NCBI RefSeq assembly: GCF_000022905.1
Contig: NC_012590.1
Coordinates: 868,001-932,000 of the forward strand
DNA: 64,000 nucleotides
Reading direction: 5' to 3'
Source: Corynebacterium aurimucosum ATCC 700975
GTDB lineage: Bacteria; Actinomycetota; Actinomycetes; Mycobacteriales; Mycobacteriaceae
The translations under genes and the position numbers were made by a program. Position 1 is the stretch's first letter; every line of letters starts with the position of its first letter. Shown here one piece after another: positions 35,500 through 45,133 of this stretch. The notes below the pieces were generated by a model. That model had not been told where the DNA came from. It did no database searches and saw only the letters and a list, made by a program, of their open reading frames with translations.

Positions 35500-37106
35500 T
35501 TCTGCGGAGGCCCGCGCCCGACGCGGTGCCTTCTGAAGCCCTAGATACCACTGCGCGGTTGGGCCTCTCAGGTCGTCGCGGCTGGGCTTCGCGGGCGCCG
35601 CTTCGGTGGCGCCTTTCTCTAGTTACCGGTGTCGTTGTTGCCGTTGCGGTAGCAGTAATGACTTTTGTGACCTACTGGTTGGTTGCAGCGTCGATGACGG
35701 CGAGCGTCGATAAGCAGATCATGCAACAAGCGGATGTGCTGATGCAGCAAGCTCAGGACCCGGCCTTTGTAGAGAATATCGATCAAGAGATCGCGACATT
35801 TAAGCTCTATAACCCCTCGACTCGGGTCTCCATCTCTCCGCCTGCGGTTGCGTTTTCCTACGGTGATGCATTGCCCGTGGGTGGTGACTTCAAGTCGGAT
35901 GGGGACACCATGGAAAGCTCCATCCGCACTTTGGGAGGGGAGCGCGTACTGGCCAAGTACCAAGAAGGCGGTGCGACGGTAGTCCTGGCCAAGGACTTGG
36001 GGCCTACCGAAGACATTGTCTCCGCGGTGGGCTCAGCTTTGCTTATCATCGTGGCCTTTGGCGTTTTGCTGTCCGTCTTTGCCGGCCTGGTGGTGTCCAA
36101 GACTGGTATGGAACCCATCGCTCGTTTGAAGCGCGCGGCTGATTATGTGACGCAAACCAATGATCTGCGCCCGATTGCAGTAGAGAGCAACGATGAGATG
36201 TCGCAGCTGACGGTGTCCTTCAACCGAATGCTGTCCGCACTCCAACACGCGCGTGTGCAGCAATCACAATTCGTGGCCGATGCCGGACACGAGCTCAAAA
36301 CGCCGCTGACGTCCATGCGGACCACCATTGAGCTCCTCATGATGCTGAACAAGTCCGGTGGCGGTTTCGGTATCAGTGAAGAGGACCGGCGCGATTTGGA
36401 AGAAGACGTGATGGCGCAGATGTCCGAGCTGTCGACTTTGATTGGTGACCTCGTGGATTTGGCGCGTGAAGATGCCACCGAAAAGGAACCCGAGCCGGTG
36501 GAGCTGCACGAGGTTTTGGAGCATTCTCTCAACCGAGCTAAGCGCCGCCGCCCCGACGTCGACTTCCGCGTGCGGTTTATCCCGTGGGTCCTCGACGGGG
36601 ATCCATTTGCCTTGGGCCGCGCCACGCTTAATCTCATGGACAATGCCGCGAAGTGGTCTCCGGCGACGGGCACCGTGCGCGTATCGATGCGGCAGGTAGC
36701 CGAGGATAAGGTGCGCCTGCGCGTCGATGACTCGGGCCCGGGTATTGCCCCGGAGGAACGCGACAAGGTCTTTGAGCGCTTCTACCGTTCCGCGGAGGCC
36801 CGAGCGATGCCGGGATCTGGGTTGGGGTTAGCCATCGTGAAATCCGTGATCGAGCGGCACAACGGTGACATCACCATCAAGGAATCTGCAGATGGGGGAA
36901 CGCGCATGGAAGTCATCCTGCCGGGGCATCCCACCGAGGGTGATGCCATGGTGGACGGTCTGGAAGAGCATCCGAATGAGTTTCAGTTCGATTCGACCAC
37001 TGCGCAACAAGCGACGGGACAGCCGCAGGAGACTTCCGGAGATCATTCGGAGAACCACAATGACCGCGGCAGAATCTTTGCCGAGCGGTGGTTCAATCAA
37101 GGTTAA
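35496..37106 (+). CDS. mprB: sensor histidine kinase (MprB-like)
   Basis: Membrane sensor of 536 residues. TM1 at about 45-67, an outer sensor domain of about 110 residues, TM2 at about 178-200, a HAMP linker, then the dimerisation helix with H-box [16 protein letters not shown] (phospho-acceptor His265). The ATPase domain has the N-box [12 protein letters not shown]1 [11 protein letters not shown] and G2 SGLGLAIVK. The last 60 residues are polar and Gln-rich. The GTG start overlaps the mprA stop (GTGA), so the pair is translationally coupled. In mycobacteria the kinase senses envelope damage. Confidence 0.93.
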   Translation: MILRRPAPDAVPSEALDTTARLGLSGRRGWASRAPLRWRLSLVTGVVVAVAVAVMTFVTYWLVAASMTASVDKQIMQQADVLMQQAQDPAFVENIDQEIATFKLYNPSTRVSISPPAVAFSYGDALPVGGDFKSDGDTMESSIRTLGGERVLAKYQEGGATVVLAKDLGPTEDIVSAVGSALLIIVAFGVLLSVFAGLVVSKTGMEPIARLKRAADYVTQTNDLRPIAVESNDEMSQLTVSFNRMLSALQHARVQQSQFVADAGHELKTPLTSMRTTIELLMMLNKSGGGFGISEEDRRDLEEDVMAQMSELSTLIGDLVDLAREDATEKEPEPVELHEVLEHSLNRAKRRRPDVDFRVRFIPWVLDGDPFALGRATLNLMDNAAKWSPATGTVRVSMRQVAEDKVRLRVDDSGPGIAPEERDKVFERFYRSAEARAMPGSGLGLAIVKSVIERHNGDITIKESADGGTRMEVILPGHPTEGDAMVDGLEEHPNEFQFDSTTAQQATGQPQETSGDHSENHNDRGRIFAERWFNQG

Positions 37107-37217
37107 CGTGCGGTGGATCACCCCAGTTCAGCACGCACAGGAAACGTACAGCTTTTCCTAGCACACTGGCAGAGCAGAGACAGATGCGCACCAGCTTGAA
37201 AGAGCACACTACCTGAC

Positions 37218-38684
37218 ATGAATATGAGGAATTCGAACATGGATAATCCCATGGATAACCCGCAGAACTCTGATGGGCGGGGGCAGGCACAACAGCGCGG
37301 CGAGGCATCTTCGGCGGGAAGCGAATCGAATGGTTGGAATCAACCGCGCACTAACTCGTGGGAGTCTGGCAGGCCGGCACCTTATGGGGGCCAGCAGGGG
37401 CAGGGGAACCGATCTTTATTTGGTGCTCAACCCTCCCAGGCTCCCTACGGCGCGCAAGCGCCTTATGGCGGAGCGAGCTACGGCTTCGGCCAACCCAATC
37501 AGAGCAGCCAGCAGTTGCAGAATCCGACGCAGCCTTATGCAGGACAACAAGGGGCGGGCGTGCACGGCGTGCAGCCGGGCCGCGATCAGAAGAATAAGCG
37601 CAAAGTAGGTCTGGGCACTGCGCTGGCAATGATGCTCGTCGCAGCCGTCGCTGCTGGCGGTGTCACCGGTGCGGTGGTCGGCGCGGCGGGCAAGGACAAG
37701 TCTTCTACTTCGACCGTTAACGAAGTATTGGAACGTCAGCCAGTGGCAAATAGCACCGGCCAAGAGCCGGCTGATGGCTCTGTGGAAGAAGTAGCGTCGA
37801 AGGTTCTCCCGGCAGTGGTCTCCATTTACTCCATAACCCGCTCGGGTGGTGCTGAGGGCTCCGGATCCATCATTTCCCCGGATGGCTATGTGCTGACCAA
37901 CCACCACGTGGTTGCCGGTGCGGACCAAGGAGGGCGCCTAGAGGTGACAATGAATGACGGCTCGCGTCATAGCGCTACATTTGTTGCGTCGGATGCGACG
38001 ACGGATGTTGGCGTCATCAAGATTGATGATGCCAATGACCTGCCCTACCTTCAGTTTGGGGATTCGGACGCTGCTGCAGTGGGGCAAGAAGTAGTCGCCG
38101 TTGGTTCCCCGCTGGGGCTCAACGCAACGGTAACGTCGGGAATTGTGTCAGCCAAGAACCGCCCTGTTCGTGCCTCGCAGGAAGGCGGGGAGTCCTCGCT
38201 GATCGACGCTATTCAGACCGACGCAGCCGTAAACCCCGGTAACTCCGGTGGCCCCTTGGTGGACATGGAGGGCAACATCATTGGCATGAACTCGATGATT
38301 GCCTCGCTGTCGAGGGGCTCGAGTTCCGAAGGCGGTTCCATTGGTTTGGGATTTGCAATTCCTTCGAACTTTGCCAAGCGCATGGCCGATGAGCTCATCA
38401 ATAACGGCAGGGTCAAGCACCCCACCTTGGGCGTTAAGGTTCGCGCGCAGAGCGAGACCCAAGGCGCAGAAATCGTCGACGTGGAACCTGATAGCCCGGC
38501 TGATAAGGCAGGGCTGAAGTCCGGTGACGTGGTCACCCGCGTTAATGAGCGCCTCATTGAAAGCTCTGATGCCCTGATCGCGGCAACCCGTTCCCAGGAG
38601 TTTGGTGCAACCGTCACTCTCGAGGTGAAGAGTCGCGACAGTGAAGATGCGAGAAAGGTAGAGGTAACGCTGGCAAGCGAGTAA
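37218..38684 (+). CDS. pepD: HtrA-like membrane-anchored serine protease (PepD-like)
   Basis: 488 residues. A Gln/Asn/Gly-rich cytoplasmic N-terminus (about 1-130) precedes one TM helix (about 133-157). The outer trypsin-like domain carries the triad in VLTNHHVV (His), TTDVGVIKI (Asp) and NPGNSGGPLV (Ser), and a C-terminal PDZ domain starts near KHPTLGVKV. It degrades or refolds damaged envelope proteins and, in mycobacteria, acts in the MprAB stress circuit. Start choice is open: ATG 37218, or ATG 37239, which has GAGGA 7 nt upstream. It sits 111 nt after mprB. Confidence 0.92.
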   Translation: MNMRNSNMDNPMDNPQNSDGRGQAQQRGEASSAGSESNGWNQPRTNSWESGRPAPYGGQQGQGNRSLFGAQPSQAPYGAQAPYGGASYGFGQPNQSSQQLQNPTQPYAGQQGAGVHGVQPGRDQKNKRKVGLGTALAMMLVAAVAAGGVTGAVVGAAGKDKSSTSTVNEVLERQPVANSTGQEPADGSVEEVASKVLPAVVSIYSITRSGGAEGSGSIISPDGYVLTNHHVVAGADQGGRLEVTMNDGSRHSATFVASDATTDVGVIKIDDANDLPYLQFGDSDAAAVGQEVVAVGSPLGLNATVTSGIVSAKNRPVRASQEGGESSLIDAIQTDAAVNPGNSGGPLVDMEGNIIGMNSMIASLSRGSSSEGGSIGLGFAIPSNFAKRMADELINNGRVKHPTLGVKVRAQSETQGAEIVDVEPDSPADKAGLKSGDVVTRVNERLIESSDALIAATRSQEFGATVTLEVKSRDSEDARKVEVTLASE

Positions 38685-38700
38685 GTTTACAAATACTTGG

Positions 38701-38718
38701 GCGGTGCGCCAGCACCGC
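38701..38718 (+). terminator. hairpin between pepD and mog
   Basis: GCGGTGC-GCCA-GCACCGC forms a perfect 7-bp stem 16 nt after the pepD stop. No T run follows, so it may be partial. Confidence 0.5.
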
Positions 38719-38793
38719 GTGAACCTCGCACCCTGACACCTTTTCAAGAAACTACTTCCGGAAGATTCCGTCCCACCTTTAAGGAGAACCTCC

Positions 38794-39387
38794 GTGGCAG
38801 ACAACACCGACGCAACCGAGCTGTTGGGGCGCGATGCCTCACGCGAACTCGATGATGTTACCGAACCCGATGACGCCTTCCTCATTGCCAGCGAACAAGA
38901 GCAAAGCGTTCAAGCGCCGCGCCGCGCGCTCGTTGTGATCGTCACCGATCACCCGGATGAAGCGGCCCAGGACACATCGCGCTTGGCCGGTGAATTGCTG
39001 GCTGAAGCCGAGTTCACCGTTGACGGTGCAGTGATCGTCCGCTCGAAGAAGTCCAAGATCCGGCAGGCTATCGAAACCGGCGTGGTCGGGGGAGTAGACC
39101 TGGTGCTCACGATTGGCGGCACGGGAGTCGGCCCGCGTGATAAGACCCCGGAGGCAACCCGCGCGGTGCTGGACCAAATGGTTCCGGGCGTAGCGCAAGC
39201 GTTGCGCTCTTCCGGCCAGGCTTGTGGCGCGGTGGATGCGTGCACCTCCCGCGGTATTTCGGGAGTGTCTGGGTCAACGGTCATCGTTAACGTCGCGTCG
39301 TCCCGCGCGGCGGTGCGCGATGGCATGGCCACTTTGACGCCGTTGGTGCATCACCTCGTTGATCAGCTGCAGAAATCCAGCGTCTAA
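38794..39387 (+). CDS. mog: MogA/MoaB-type molybdopterin-binding protein
   Basis: 197 residues. About 40 extra acidic N-terminal residues come first, then the MoCF-binding fold: LVVIVTDHPDEAAQDTSRLAGELL, the signature VDLVLTIGGTGVGPRDKTPEAT and SGSTVIVNVAS. Such proteins adenylylate molybdopterin or act in related cofactor steps. The GTG start has AAGGAG about 8 nt upstream. Its stop overlaps the start of the next small gene (TAATG). The link to the MprAB-PepD locus is conserved, but its meaning is unknown. Confidence 0.88.
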   Translation: MADNTDATELLGRDASRELDDVTEPDDAFLIASEQEQSVQAPRRALVVIVTDHPDEAAQDTSRLAGELLAEAEFTVDGAVIVRSKKSKIRQAIETGVVGGVDLVLTIGGTGVGPRDKTPEATRAVLDQMVPGVAQALRSSGQACGAVDACTSRGISGVSGSTVIVNVASSRAAVRDGMATLTPLVHHLVDQLQKSSV

Positions 39388-39647
39388 TGACCGAACCCAC
39401 GCCACGCTCCCCGCGTCCGCGACGTCGTCGAGTGCAGCGCCCGTCGACCGCCGAGAATTATGACCGCAGCTTCGATGTCCCCAGCGGGCCGGCATCGCAT
39501 ACGCCTGCTTCAGCTGCTGCGGGTAGCGACGAACTGCGCACCGTGAATTTCGACGGGGACACACAGGGCCCCGGCGGTGACGATGATGCCACCGGTGAGG
39601 CCTTCTACCGAGAGAATATGCCGCCGCATTTTGGCACCACGCAGTAG
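39387..39647 (+). CDS. small disordered protein
   Basis: 86 residues, no recognised domain. Arg/Pro-rich start (RSPRPRRRRVQRPSTAENYDRSF), then a polar Gly/Asp middle and the end EAFYRENMPPHFGTTQ. The ATG overlaps the mog stop by one base, and the terminator lies 37 nt past its stop, which supports a real gene. Length and composition suggest a small regulatory or nucleic-acid-binding protein, but nothing specific can be said. Confidence 0.7.
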   Translation: MTEPTPRSPRPRRRRVQRPSTAENYDRSFDVPSGPASHTPASAAAGSDELRTVNFDGDTQGPGGDDDATGEAFYRENMPPHFGTTQ

Positions 39648-39683
39648 CACAGAGGAATGGGCGATATGTAAAGAGTAATAAGA

Positions 39684-39726
39684 AAATCCCGCAGAGCTTT
39701 GGCACAATGCCGGCTCTGCGGGATTT
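39684..39726. terminator. bidirectional terminator, mog operon and mscL
   Basis: AAATCCCGCAGAGC (39684-39697) pairs perfectly over 14 bp with GCTCTGCGGGATTT (39713-39726), giving A/T tails on both sides. The loop contains CTTTGGCACAATGCC, like the short repeat seen elsewhere. Confidence 0.92.
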
Positions 39727-39744
39727 AAGCTAGGCGCTTCTGAC

Positions 39745-40173
39745 TTAGAAGTTGGAGCCCGGCTTGTTGGTGGTGGTGCCACCGTTCTCGGCAGCGATCA
39801 GGTCGCGGATCTCGGCGAGCAGCTGCTCGGTGGTCGGAGCCGGCTCCTCCGGGTCCACACCCTGGCGGCGCTTGGCGCGCTCGGTGATGGCGTTGATCGG
39901 GGCGATGATGCCGAAGTAGACCACGGCGGCAATGATCAGGAAGTTGATGATTGCGGTGATTACGGCGCCGAAGTCAACGAAGGTCTTCGGGTTGTCGGTG
40001 ATCTGGAAGCCCAAGCCGGCAACCTCCGGGGAACCGAAGGAGTTGATCAGCGGCTGGATAAGGCTATCGGTGACGGAGGTAACGATCGCGGTGAAAGCTC
40101 CACCGATGATGACGGCTACGGCCAGCTCGATGACGTTGCCGCGCATAATGAAATCTTTAAAGCCCTTGAGCAT
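39745..40173 (-). CDS. mscL: large-conductance mechanosensitive channel
   Basis: Pentameric stretch-activated channel of 142 residues that releases solutes on osmotic down-shock. Signature MLKGFKDFIMRGNVIELAVAVIIGGAFTAIVTSVTDSLIQP covers the amphipathic N-terminus and TM1; TM2 is at about 68-92 (ITAIINFLIIAAVVYFGI). The C-terminal helix has EEPAPTTEQLLAEIRDLI. BetP in the same window is the opposing osmotic system. AAAAGGA lies 9 nt before the ATG. Confidence 0.97.
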   Translation of the reverse strand: MLKGFKDFIMRGNVIELAVAVIIGGAFTAIVTSVTDSLIQPLINSFGSPEVAGLGFQITDNPKTFVDFGAVITAIINFLIIAAVVYFGIIAPINAITERAKRRQGVDPEEPAPTTEQLLAEIRDLIAAENGGTTTNKPGSNF

Positions 40174-40546
40174 GGAAATGTGTCCTTTTCTGCGGAAGTA
40201 CGTGCTTCTTCAGTCTCGCGCCTGCGTTGCAGTGCGCGTGGTGAGCGTTCTCGTGTTGTTCAAGTGGATGGCGCCCAGCAGGAATGGAACCAGAAGGGGC
40301 CGGGTAGAGAGGGAATCTTGGCTTGAAACGTAGGAGTGCTTACTAAACAAGAAGCGGGGAATTACTGGAGTAGAGAAGACCACTGTTGAGCGTTCAAGGC
40401 ATGCGTTGCCGCCAAAATATGGGGCAGGAATGACGCAAAAACTATAGCGCCTGAGTGGATGTGGATATAGTAGGCAGAGTTTGCGTGTCATGGCAACATT
40501 CTCTAACAACCTTTTTATAAAAACGCGTCGATTCTCACAGCTCACG
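40174..40546. other. 373-nt intergenic region upstream of mscL
   Basis: TATAGT on the minus strand (40441-40446) is the best -10 candidate and would give mscL a leader of roughly 260 nt. No conserved motif, RNA gene or convincing open frame is seen in the region. Confidence 0.4.
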
Positions 40547-41191
40547 CTAACTGTGGGCACGATCGCCCACGATGACGACCGTGAGCGGCTGTGCAAGAGA
40601 AGCGGCCGCGACGGCTTCGGCCGCCTCAGCAGGGAGGGCGACGAGGAGTGTGTGCGTGCGCGCATCATCTTCGCCAGTGCCCACCGATACGACGCGTGCA
40701 CCCCGCGCAATTGTCGAGCCGCGAGTGGGAGCAGAAATGTCATCGCTGCCATCGTCCGTGCTGACGATATTGACTGTATCGCCGTGATGGAGGTTTCGGG
40801 CAATTTCCGGCTCAGCCAGAGTAAGGGGGATGAGGTGGCCGTCCTCCATCCCGAAATCCGCGATGAGATCCGAGCTGAGGAGCCGAGTGCTGGTGAGGAT
40901 CTCACCGGTGCTAGCCGCTGCCACCAGAACACGCCCTACTGCATCGTCCGGGTTGCTCCCCAACGCCGTGGCGGGCAGAGCAGAGGAGGGGACGCGTGCC
41001 ACGGAGACATCGCTCAGCGCTAGCGTTTCCCCGGCGGCGACGTCACGCGCCATAACCACCACGCGAGGCTGCTCGCGGGTAGAGGCGAGTGCGCTCGCCG
41101 CTGCGGCCACGAGCAAGACCGCGGCGGTTACGCGGCGCAGGATAACGCTTCGTTGATGCCCTGGGGTGCGCAGAACGTGAAGAAAGCTCAT
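40547..41191 (-). CDS. SAF-domain membrane protein (CpaB-like)
   Basis: 214 residues. A short N-terminus and one TM segment (about 18-38, RRVTAAVLLVAAAASALAS) precede a SAF domain: VVVMARDVAAGETLALSDVSVARVPSSALP, then DAVGRVLVAAASTGEILTSTRLL, the pattern shared by CpaB/FlgA-type proteins. The rest (about 130-214) is an Ala-rich beta domain. CpaB proteins act in Flp pilus assembly, but no pilus genes are visible here, so the role is open. Corynebacterial genomes carry this gene beside the formyl-THF cyclo-ligase. Confidence 0.8.
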   Translation of the reverse strand: MSFLHVLRTPGHQRSVILRRVTAAVLLVAAAASALASTREQPRVVVMARDVAAGETLALSDVSVARVPSSALPATALGSNPDDAVGRVLVAAASTGEILTSTRLLSSDLIADFGMEDGHLIPLTLAEPEIARNLHHGDTVNIVSTDDGSDDISAPTRGSTIARGARVVSVGTGEDDARTHTLLVALPAEAAEAVAAASLAQPLTVVIVGDRAHS

Positions 41192-41282
41192 GATTTTTTA
41201 GACTGCATGCGGTGCCGTATGGTTCCCGAAAAGCCAATGGAAAGCGCGCAGGCCAACGAAGCGTGCGAGACAAGGGTGCTGG

Positions 41283-41849
41283 CTATAGCCAGCGCATTCC
41301 GCGCTCGGTGAGGATGCCATCGACTGGCCGGTCGTGCTCCTCGAAAGGAACCTCACGGACCTCGGTGGAATGAACCAGCGCGACGACGGGTGGGTGTCCC
41401 GTGGGCAGCGGTGTTAGCGCGCGGTCATAATAGCCGGCGCCTTTCCCGAGACGCATGCCAGATTCACTCACCGCCATCGCGGGCGCCAAGATGAGATCGA
41501 GTTGCGCCAAGATATCGCTACTGTGGCGTTGCCCGACAGGCTCCGCAATCCCCAGCGCCCCCGGGCGCATGGCCTCCGGCCCGACATACAGCGTCCACAA
41601 AAGCTCGCCGTTTTTTCCGGAAATGGGCAGGTAGACTTCCTTGCAGAGCGCTGCCACGGTCTCTACGAAGTTGGGGCCGCCGGGCTCTGCGCCCAGTGGG
41701 TGGTAGGCGGCAATCCGCATCGCGGGAGTCAGGAGCTCTCTTACACCAGCACACCACGCGGCGTTGTCGTCAGCACGCTGTTCAGAGGTGCGTTCGCGGC
41801 GGGCGTTAAGGAGTGAGGATCTTAAGGCGTCCTTGGGGGAGGTCGTCAT
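41283..41849 (-). CDS. 5-formyltetrahydrofolate cyclo-ligase
   Basis: Converts 5-formyl-THF to 5,10-methenyl-THF using ATP. 188 residues; the family signature is RLGKGAGYYDRAL near the C-terminus, with IAAYHPLGAEP and PEAMRPGALGIAEP earlier and VPFEEHDRPVDGILTERG at the end. The ATG at 41849 follows a TATGAT -10 by 8 nt, so it is probably leaderless. Divergent from galU with 70 nt between start codons. Confidence 0.93.
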   Translation of the reverse strand: MTTSPKDALRSSLLNARRERTSEQRADDNAAWCAGVRELLTPAMRIAAYHPLGAEPGGPNFVETVAALCKEVYLPISGKNGELLWTLYVGPEAMRPGALGIAEPVGQRHSSDILAQLDLILAPAMAVSESGMRLGKGAGYYDRALTPLPTGHPPVVALVHSTEVREVPFEEHDRPVDGILTERGMRWL

Positions 41850-41906
41850 AGGCTTTAATCATAGCGGGACGGCGTAGCGCAGCACGGGAGCGCGGGGGCT
41901 GCATTG

Positions 41907-41912
41907 TAAAGT
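41907..41912 (+). promoter_or_regulatory. -10 box TAAAGT for leaderless galU
   Basis: TAAAGT, 7 nt, then the ATG at 41920. The upstream in-frame GTG (41911) overlaps this box and is therefore not the start. Confidence 0.6.
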
Positions 41913-41919
41913 GGAACTT

Positions 41920-42849
41920 ATGACTATTGCACACGAGGATTCCCATACTGGGATCGCCACGGTCGTTGTCCCCGCTGCTGGCATGGGCACCCGCTTTTTG
42001 CCAGCCACCAAGACCGTGCCGAAGGAGCTGCTCCCCGTCGTTGATACGCCGGGTATTGAGCTTATTGCAGAAGAGGCCGCTTCCGTGGGCGCCCAGCGCC
42101 TCGCGGTGATTACCGCACCGAACAAACAAGAAGTGATGCGGCACTTCGAGGAGTTTCCTGATCTAGTTGAAACCCTTGACGCCCGCGGCAAAGACGAGCA
42201 GGTGGCCAAGGTTAAGCGCGCTGCTCAGTTGATTCACCCAATTTCCGTAGAGCAGGAAAAGCCCTTGGGTCTGGGGCACGCAGTGGGCTTGGCGGAATCC
42301 GTGCTGGAGGATGACGAAGAATTCTTCGCCGTCATGTTGCCGGATGACATCGTCCTGCCCGCTACCGTCATGGGCGAGATGGCCCGTGTTCGCGCCGCCC
42401 TGGGTGGCAGCGTTCTGTGTGCTTTTGAAGTCTCGCGCGAGGAGACCTATAACTACGGCGTGTTTGATGTCGAGGACACCAACGCGCCGGGCGTGAAGAA
42501 GGTCGTGGGCATGGTGGAGAAGCCGGATCCAGCTGATGCACCTTCGAACCTCGTGGCCACTGGGCGCTACCTGCTCGACAGGAAGATTTTTGACGCCCTT
42601 CGCCGCATCAAACCAGGTAAAGGTGGGGAGCTGCAGTTGACCGATGCCATCGAGCTCCTCATTAAGGAAGGCCACCCCGTTCACGTCGTAGTCCACCAAG
42701 GCAAGCGCCACGACCTGGGTAACCCGGGCGGCTATATCCCGGCCAACGTGGACTTTGGTCTGCGCGATGAGAAATACGGTCCCGCGCTCTACAAGGCGAT
42801 TAAGAAGATTGTGGAGGACTACGAAGAAGAAAACGGACTGAAGGACTAA
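41920..42849 (+). CDS. galU: UTP-glucose-1-phosphate uridylyltransferase
   Basis: Makes UDP-glucose for cell-wall arabinogalactan, trehalose and glycogen precursors. 309 residues. N-terminal nucleotide-binding VVPAAGMGTRFLPATKTVPKELLPVVDTP; HAVGLAES; metal-binding DD in MLPDDIVL; VEKPDPADAPSNL; GGELQLTDAI; and the C-terminal GNPGGYIPANVDF. Length is typical. The next gene, glp, starts 88 nt downstream in the same direction and may be co-transcribed. Confidence 0.97.
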   Translation: MTIAHEDSHTGIATVVVPAAGMGTRFLPATKTVPKELLPVVDTPGIELIAEEAASVGAQRLAVITAPNKQEVMRHFEEFPDLVETLDARGKDEQVAKVKRAAQLIHPISVEQEKPLGLGHAVGLAESVLEDDEEFFAVMLPDDIVLPATVMGEMARVRAALGGSVLCAFEVSREETYNYGVFDVEDTNAPGVKKVVGMVEKPDPADAPSNLVATGRYLLDRKIFDALRRIKPGKGGELQLTDAIELLIKEGHPVHVVVHQGKRHDLGNPGGYIPANVDFGLRDEKYGPALYKAIKKIVEDYEEENGLKD

Positions 42850-42937
42850 GTTTTCGCACGCCCAGCGCGCTAAGCTCTACTCCAGTAACTTCCATCCCTT
42901 TAGGCCCCACATACCCCAGAGCAAAGGTAGGCGGTAC

Positions 42938-44230
42938 ATGCGTTCGGTCGATGACCAGATGGCGTTCATTCTTGATGCAGCGATGACTCCTGAGCCGGTA
43001 CGCATCGCCATCGCGAATGCCCTAGGTCTCAAGTGCGCGGAGGAGGTGCAGGCAAACCAGCCGCTTCCAGGCTTTCCGCAAGCAGCCATTGACGGCTATG
43101 CCGTGCGCGCTGTGGACGTCGGGGGAGAGAAGGCCCTCAAGGCGCGCACTCGCCACGACGCTGAGGATGCGGATGCTCCTGCCTCGGAGACAGAGGTTGA
43201 GCGCTCGCTTCCGGTGGTGGGAGAGGTTCCTGCAGGCTCGCGCCAGCCTTTGCGCTTGCAGCCTAAGCAGGCGGTGCGGGTATATACTGGCGCGCCTTTG
43301 CCCACGCTTGCCGACGCCGTCCTTCCCCTCGAATGGACCGATCGCGGCCGCAAGCGCGTGACCTCACACCGGCCAGTGCGTTCGGGAGACTTCGTGCGCC
43401 GCGTGGGCGATGACATTCAGCCCGGGGATGTTGCCGTGTCTTCCGGAACTATCTTGGGGCCAGCACAAATTGGCCTGCTTGCGGCAGTCGGACGCTCGAA
43501 GGTGCTGGCCTATCCGCGCCCGCGCGTGACCATCGTGTCCTATGGCAAGGAGCTTGTCGACGTCGACCGCGAGCCTGGCTTGGGCCAGGTCTTCGACGTG
43601 AACTCTTATTCGCTCGCGGCGGCCGCAAAGGAGGCCGGGGCGGACGTGCACCGCGTGGGCATTGCTGCCGGTGAGCCGCGCCGCGTGCGGGAGGCCTTGG
43701 AGACCTACCTGGCGCGCAGTGAGGTGCTGGTGATTTCCGGTGCCGTGGGTGGTGCGGGTTCGGAGGAGATCCGCGAGGTCCTCGATGAGCTAGGGGATGT
43801 GGACACCTCCCGCGTGGCCATGCACCCCGGTTCGGTCCAAGGCTTCGGGCTATTAGGTGAGGAACGCATCCCGACCTTCTTGCTGCCCTCGAACCCGGTG
43901 TCCGCGCTGGTTATTTTTGAGGTCTTTGTGCGCCCGCTGATCCGGCTCTCCCTGGGCAAGCGCAGCGGTCAGCGTCGCGTGGTGCGCGCACGCGTGCTCA
44001 ACCACATGGAGTCCCGCCCGGGGCGCCGCGGCTATATTCGTGCCCGTCTCATGCGGGATGCAGACACCTCCGACTATCTGGTGGAAGGGCTGGGCGGCGC
44101 GGCTGGCGCGCCGGCGCATTTGCTCGCCGGACTATCCGAGGCCAACGCGATGATCCGCATCCCGGAGGAAGTGACAGAGATCCGCCCTGGAGACGTGGTG
44201 GACGTCCTGTTCCTGACCCAACGCAGCTAG
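42938..44230 (+). CDS. glp: gephyrin/MoeA-family protein, probable Glp
   Basis: 430-residue protein of the MoeA fold: PGFPQAAIDGYAVRAVD, VGEVPAGS, VRVYTGAPLP, HPGSVQGFG and PSNPVSALVIFEVFVRP. In C. glutamicum a MoeA-like protein, Glp, binds FtsZ and a membrane receptor, GlpR, and links division with polar growth. Here the gene is followed by rimJ and a GlpR-like gene, so Glp is the better call than a molybdenum insertase. Supporting this, usual MoeA catalytic blocks are altered: SxGDEL reads SYGKEL and the GGVSVGDxD block reads SGAVGGAGSEE. A true MoeA role cannot be excluded. Confidence 0.82.
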   Translation: MRSVDDQMAFILDAAMTPEPVRIAIANALGLKCAEEVQANQPLPGFPQAAIDGYAVRAVDVGGEKALKARTRHDAEDADAPASETEVERSLPVVGEVPAGSRQPLRLQPKQAVRVYTGAPLPTLADAVLPLEWTDRGRKRVTSHRPVRSGDFVRRVGDDIQPGDVAVSSGTILGPAQIGLLAAVGRSKVLAYPRPRVTIVSYGKELVDVDREPGLGQVFDVNSYSLAAAAKEAGADVHRVGIAAGEPRRVREALETYLARSEVLVISGAVGGAGSEEIREVLDELGDVDTSRVAMHPGSVQGFGLLGEERIPTFLLPSNPVSALVIFEVFVRPLIRLSLGKRSGQRRVVRARVLNHMESRPGRRGYIRARLMRDADTSDYLVEGLGGAAGAPAHLLAGLSEANAMIRIPEEVTEIRPGDVVDVLFLTQRS

Positions 44231-44248
44231 CTGGCCACCGCCGACATC

Positions 44249-44965
44249 ATGCTTGATCCTTTCGGTACCGCAGCGGGGCGCTTTTCCACTCCCGCCAGCG
44301 GTGAGGTTAACCCCGACCATCCTGGATGGCCAGAAGCTACGCCTGCGGTCCGGTTGCGAGAGTCTCGTGTCTTCCCGCGCGGGGCGACAGTGCGCCTGCG
44401 CCCCCTGCTGCGCCGGGACGGTGAGTCTTGGCGGCGCCAGCGCATCGGGGATAGGGACTTCCTTAAACCGGTAGAGCCGACTCTGCCGACGTCGTGGGAT
44501 GCGGCACATTCGCAGTCGGCATGGTGGAATCACCTGATATTTCTGCGTGATTCTGCCCGCGCTGGAACGGTGGTGCCGCTCGTTATTGACGTCGATGGGC
44601 AGTTCCGGGGTCAGCTGACCATAGGCAATATCCAGCATGGAGGGGTCAGCGAATGCTGGATTGGCTATTGGGTTCATTCCGCGGTGCACGGAGCTGGCGT
44701 GGCTACTGCTGCCTGTGCTCTCGGCGTGGACCATGCTTTTTACCGTGTAGGGCTGCATCGTGTGACGGCCACCTATCTGCCGGAGAATCCTGCTTCCGGC
44801 AAGGTACTGCACAGCAACGGGTTTCGGGATGAGGGCTTCCTGCGCCGGAACCTGCATATCGACGGTGCGTGGAGGGATCACCACTTCTTGGCACTGAACC
44901 GTGAGGATTTTGCGTCCGGGGCGGTCGAGCGCTTGCGCGCGACGGGCCGCCTCAGCGGTGCTTAG
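44249..44965 (+). CDS. rimJ: RimJ/RimL-type GNAT N-acetyltransferase
   Basis: 238 residues. About 40 N-terminal residues precede a GNAT domain of the ribosomal-protein acetyltransferase type: VRLRPLLRRDGESWRRQR, IGYWVHSAVHGAGVATAACALGVDHAF (acetyl-CoA loop, variant of GxGxA), LHRVTATYLPENPASGKVLHSNGF and WRDHHFLALNRED. It would acetylate the N-terminus of a protein, possibly ribosomal S5. It starts 18 nt after glp and is the middle gene of the conserved glp-rimJ-glpR cluster, hinting that a division protein could be a substrate (inference). Confidence 0.9.
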   Translation: MLDPFGTAAGRFSTPASGEVNPDHPGWPEATPAVRLRESRVFPRGATVRLRPLLRRDGESWRRQRIGDRDFLKPVEPTLPTSWDAAHSQSAWWNHLIFLRDSARAGTVVPLVIDVDGQFRGQLTIGNIQHGGVSECWIGYWVHSAVHGAGVATAACALGVDHAFYRVGLHRVTATYLPENPASGKVLHSNGFRDEGFLRRNLHIDGAWRDHHFLALNREDFASGAVERLRATGRLSGA

Positions 44966-45133
44966 CCAATGCTGAACCGGTCGATATTTTGGTCAACTAC
45001 CTCTGCTTTCACTTAAGTAACAACCTTGTAATTTATGGGCTCGTTGATGCCCACAGGCCAGGGCTGGGCGGCTAGAGTAGGGGCCTAGTTATATTCCCTT
45101 TTTCGTCGACCCCTGAAAGTGGGACACAGCCGC

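Noticed and set aside
41911..41919. GTG start for galU nine bases upstream
   Set aside because: It overlaps the TAAAGT -10 box; the ATG at 41920 has the 7-nt leaderless spacing.
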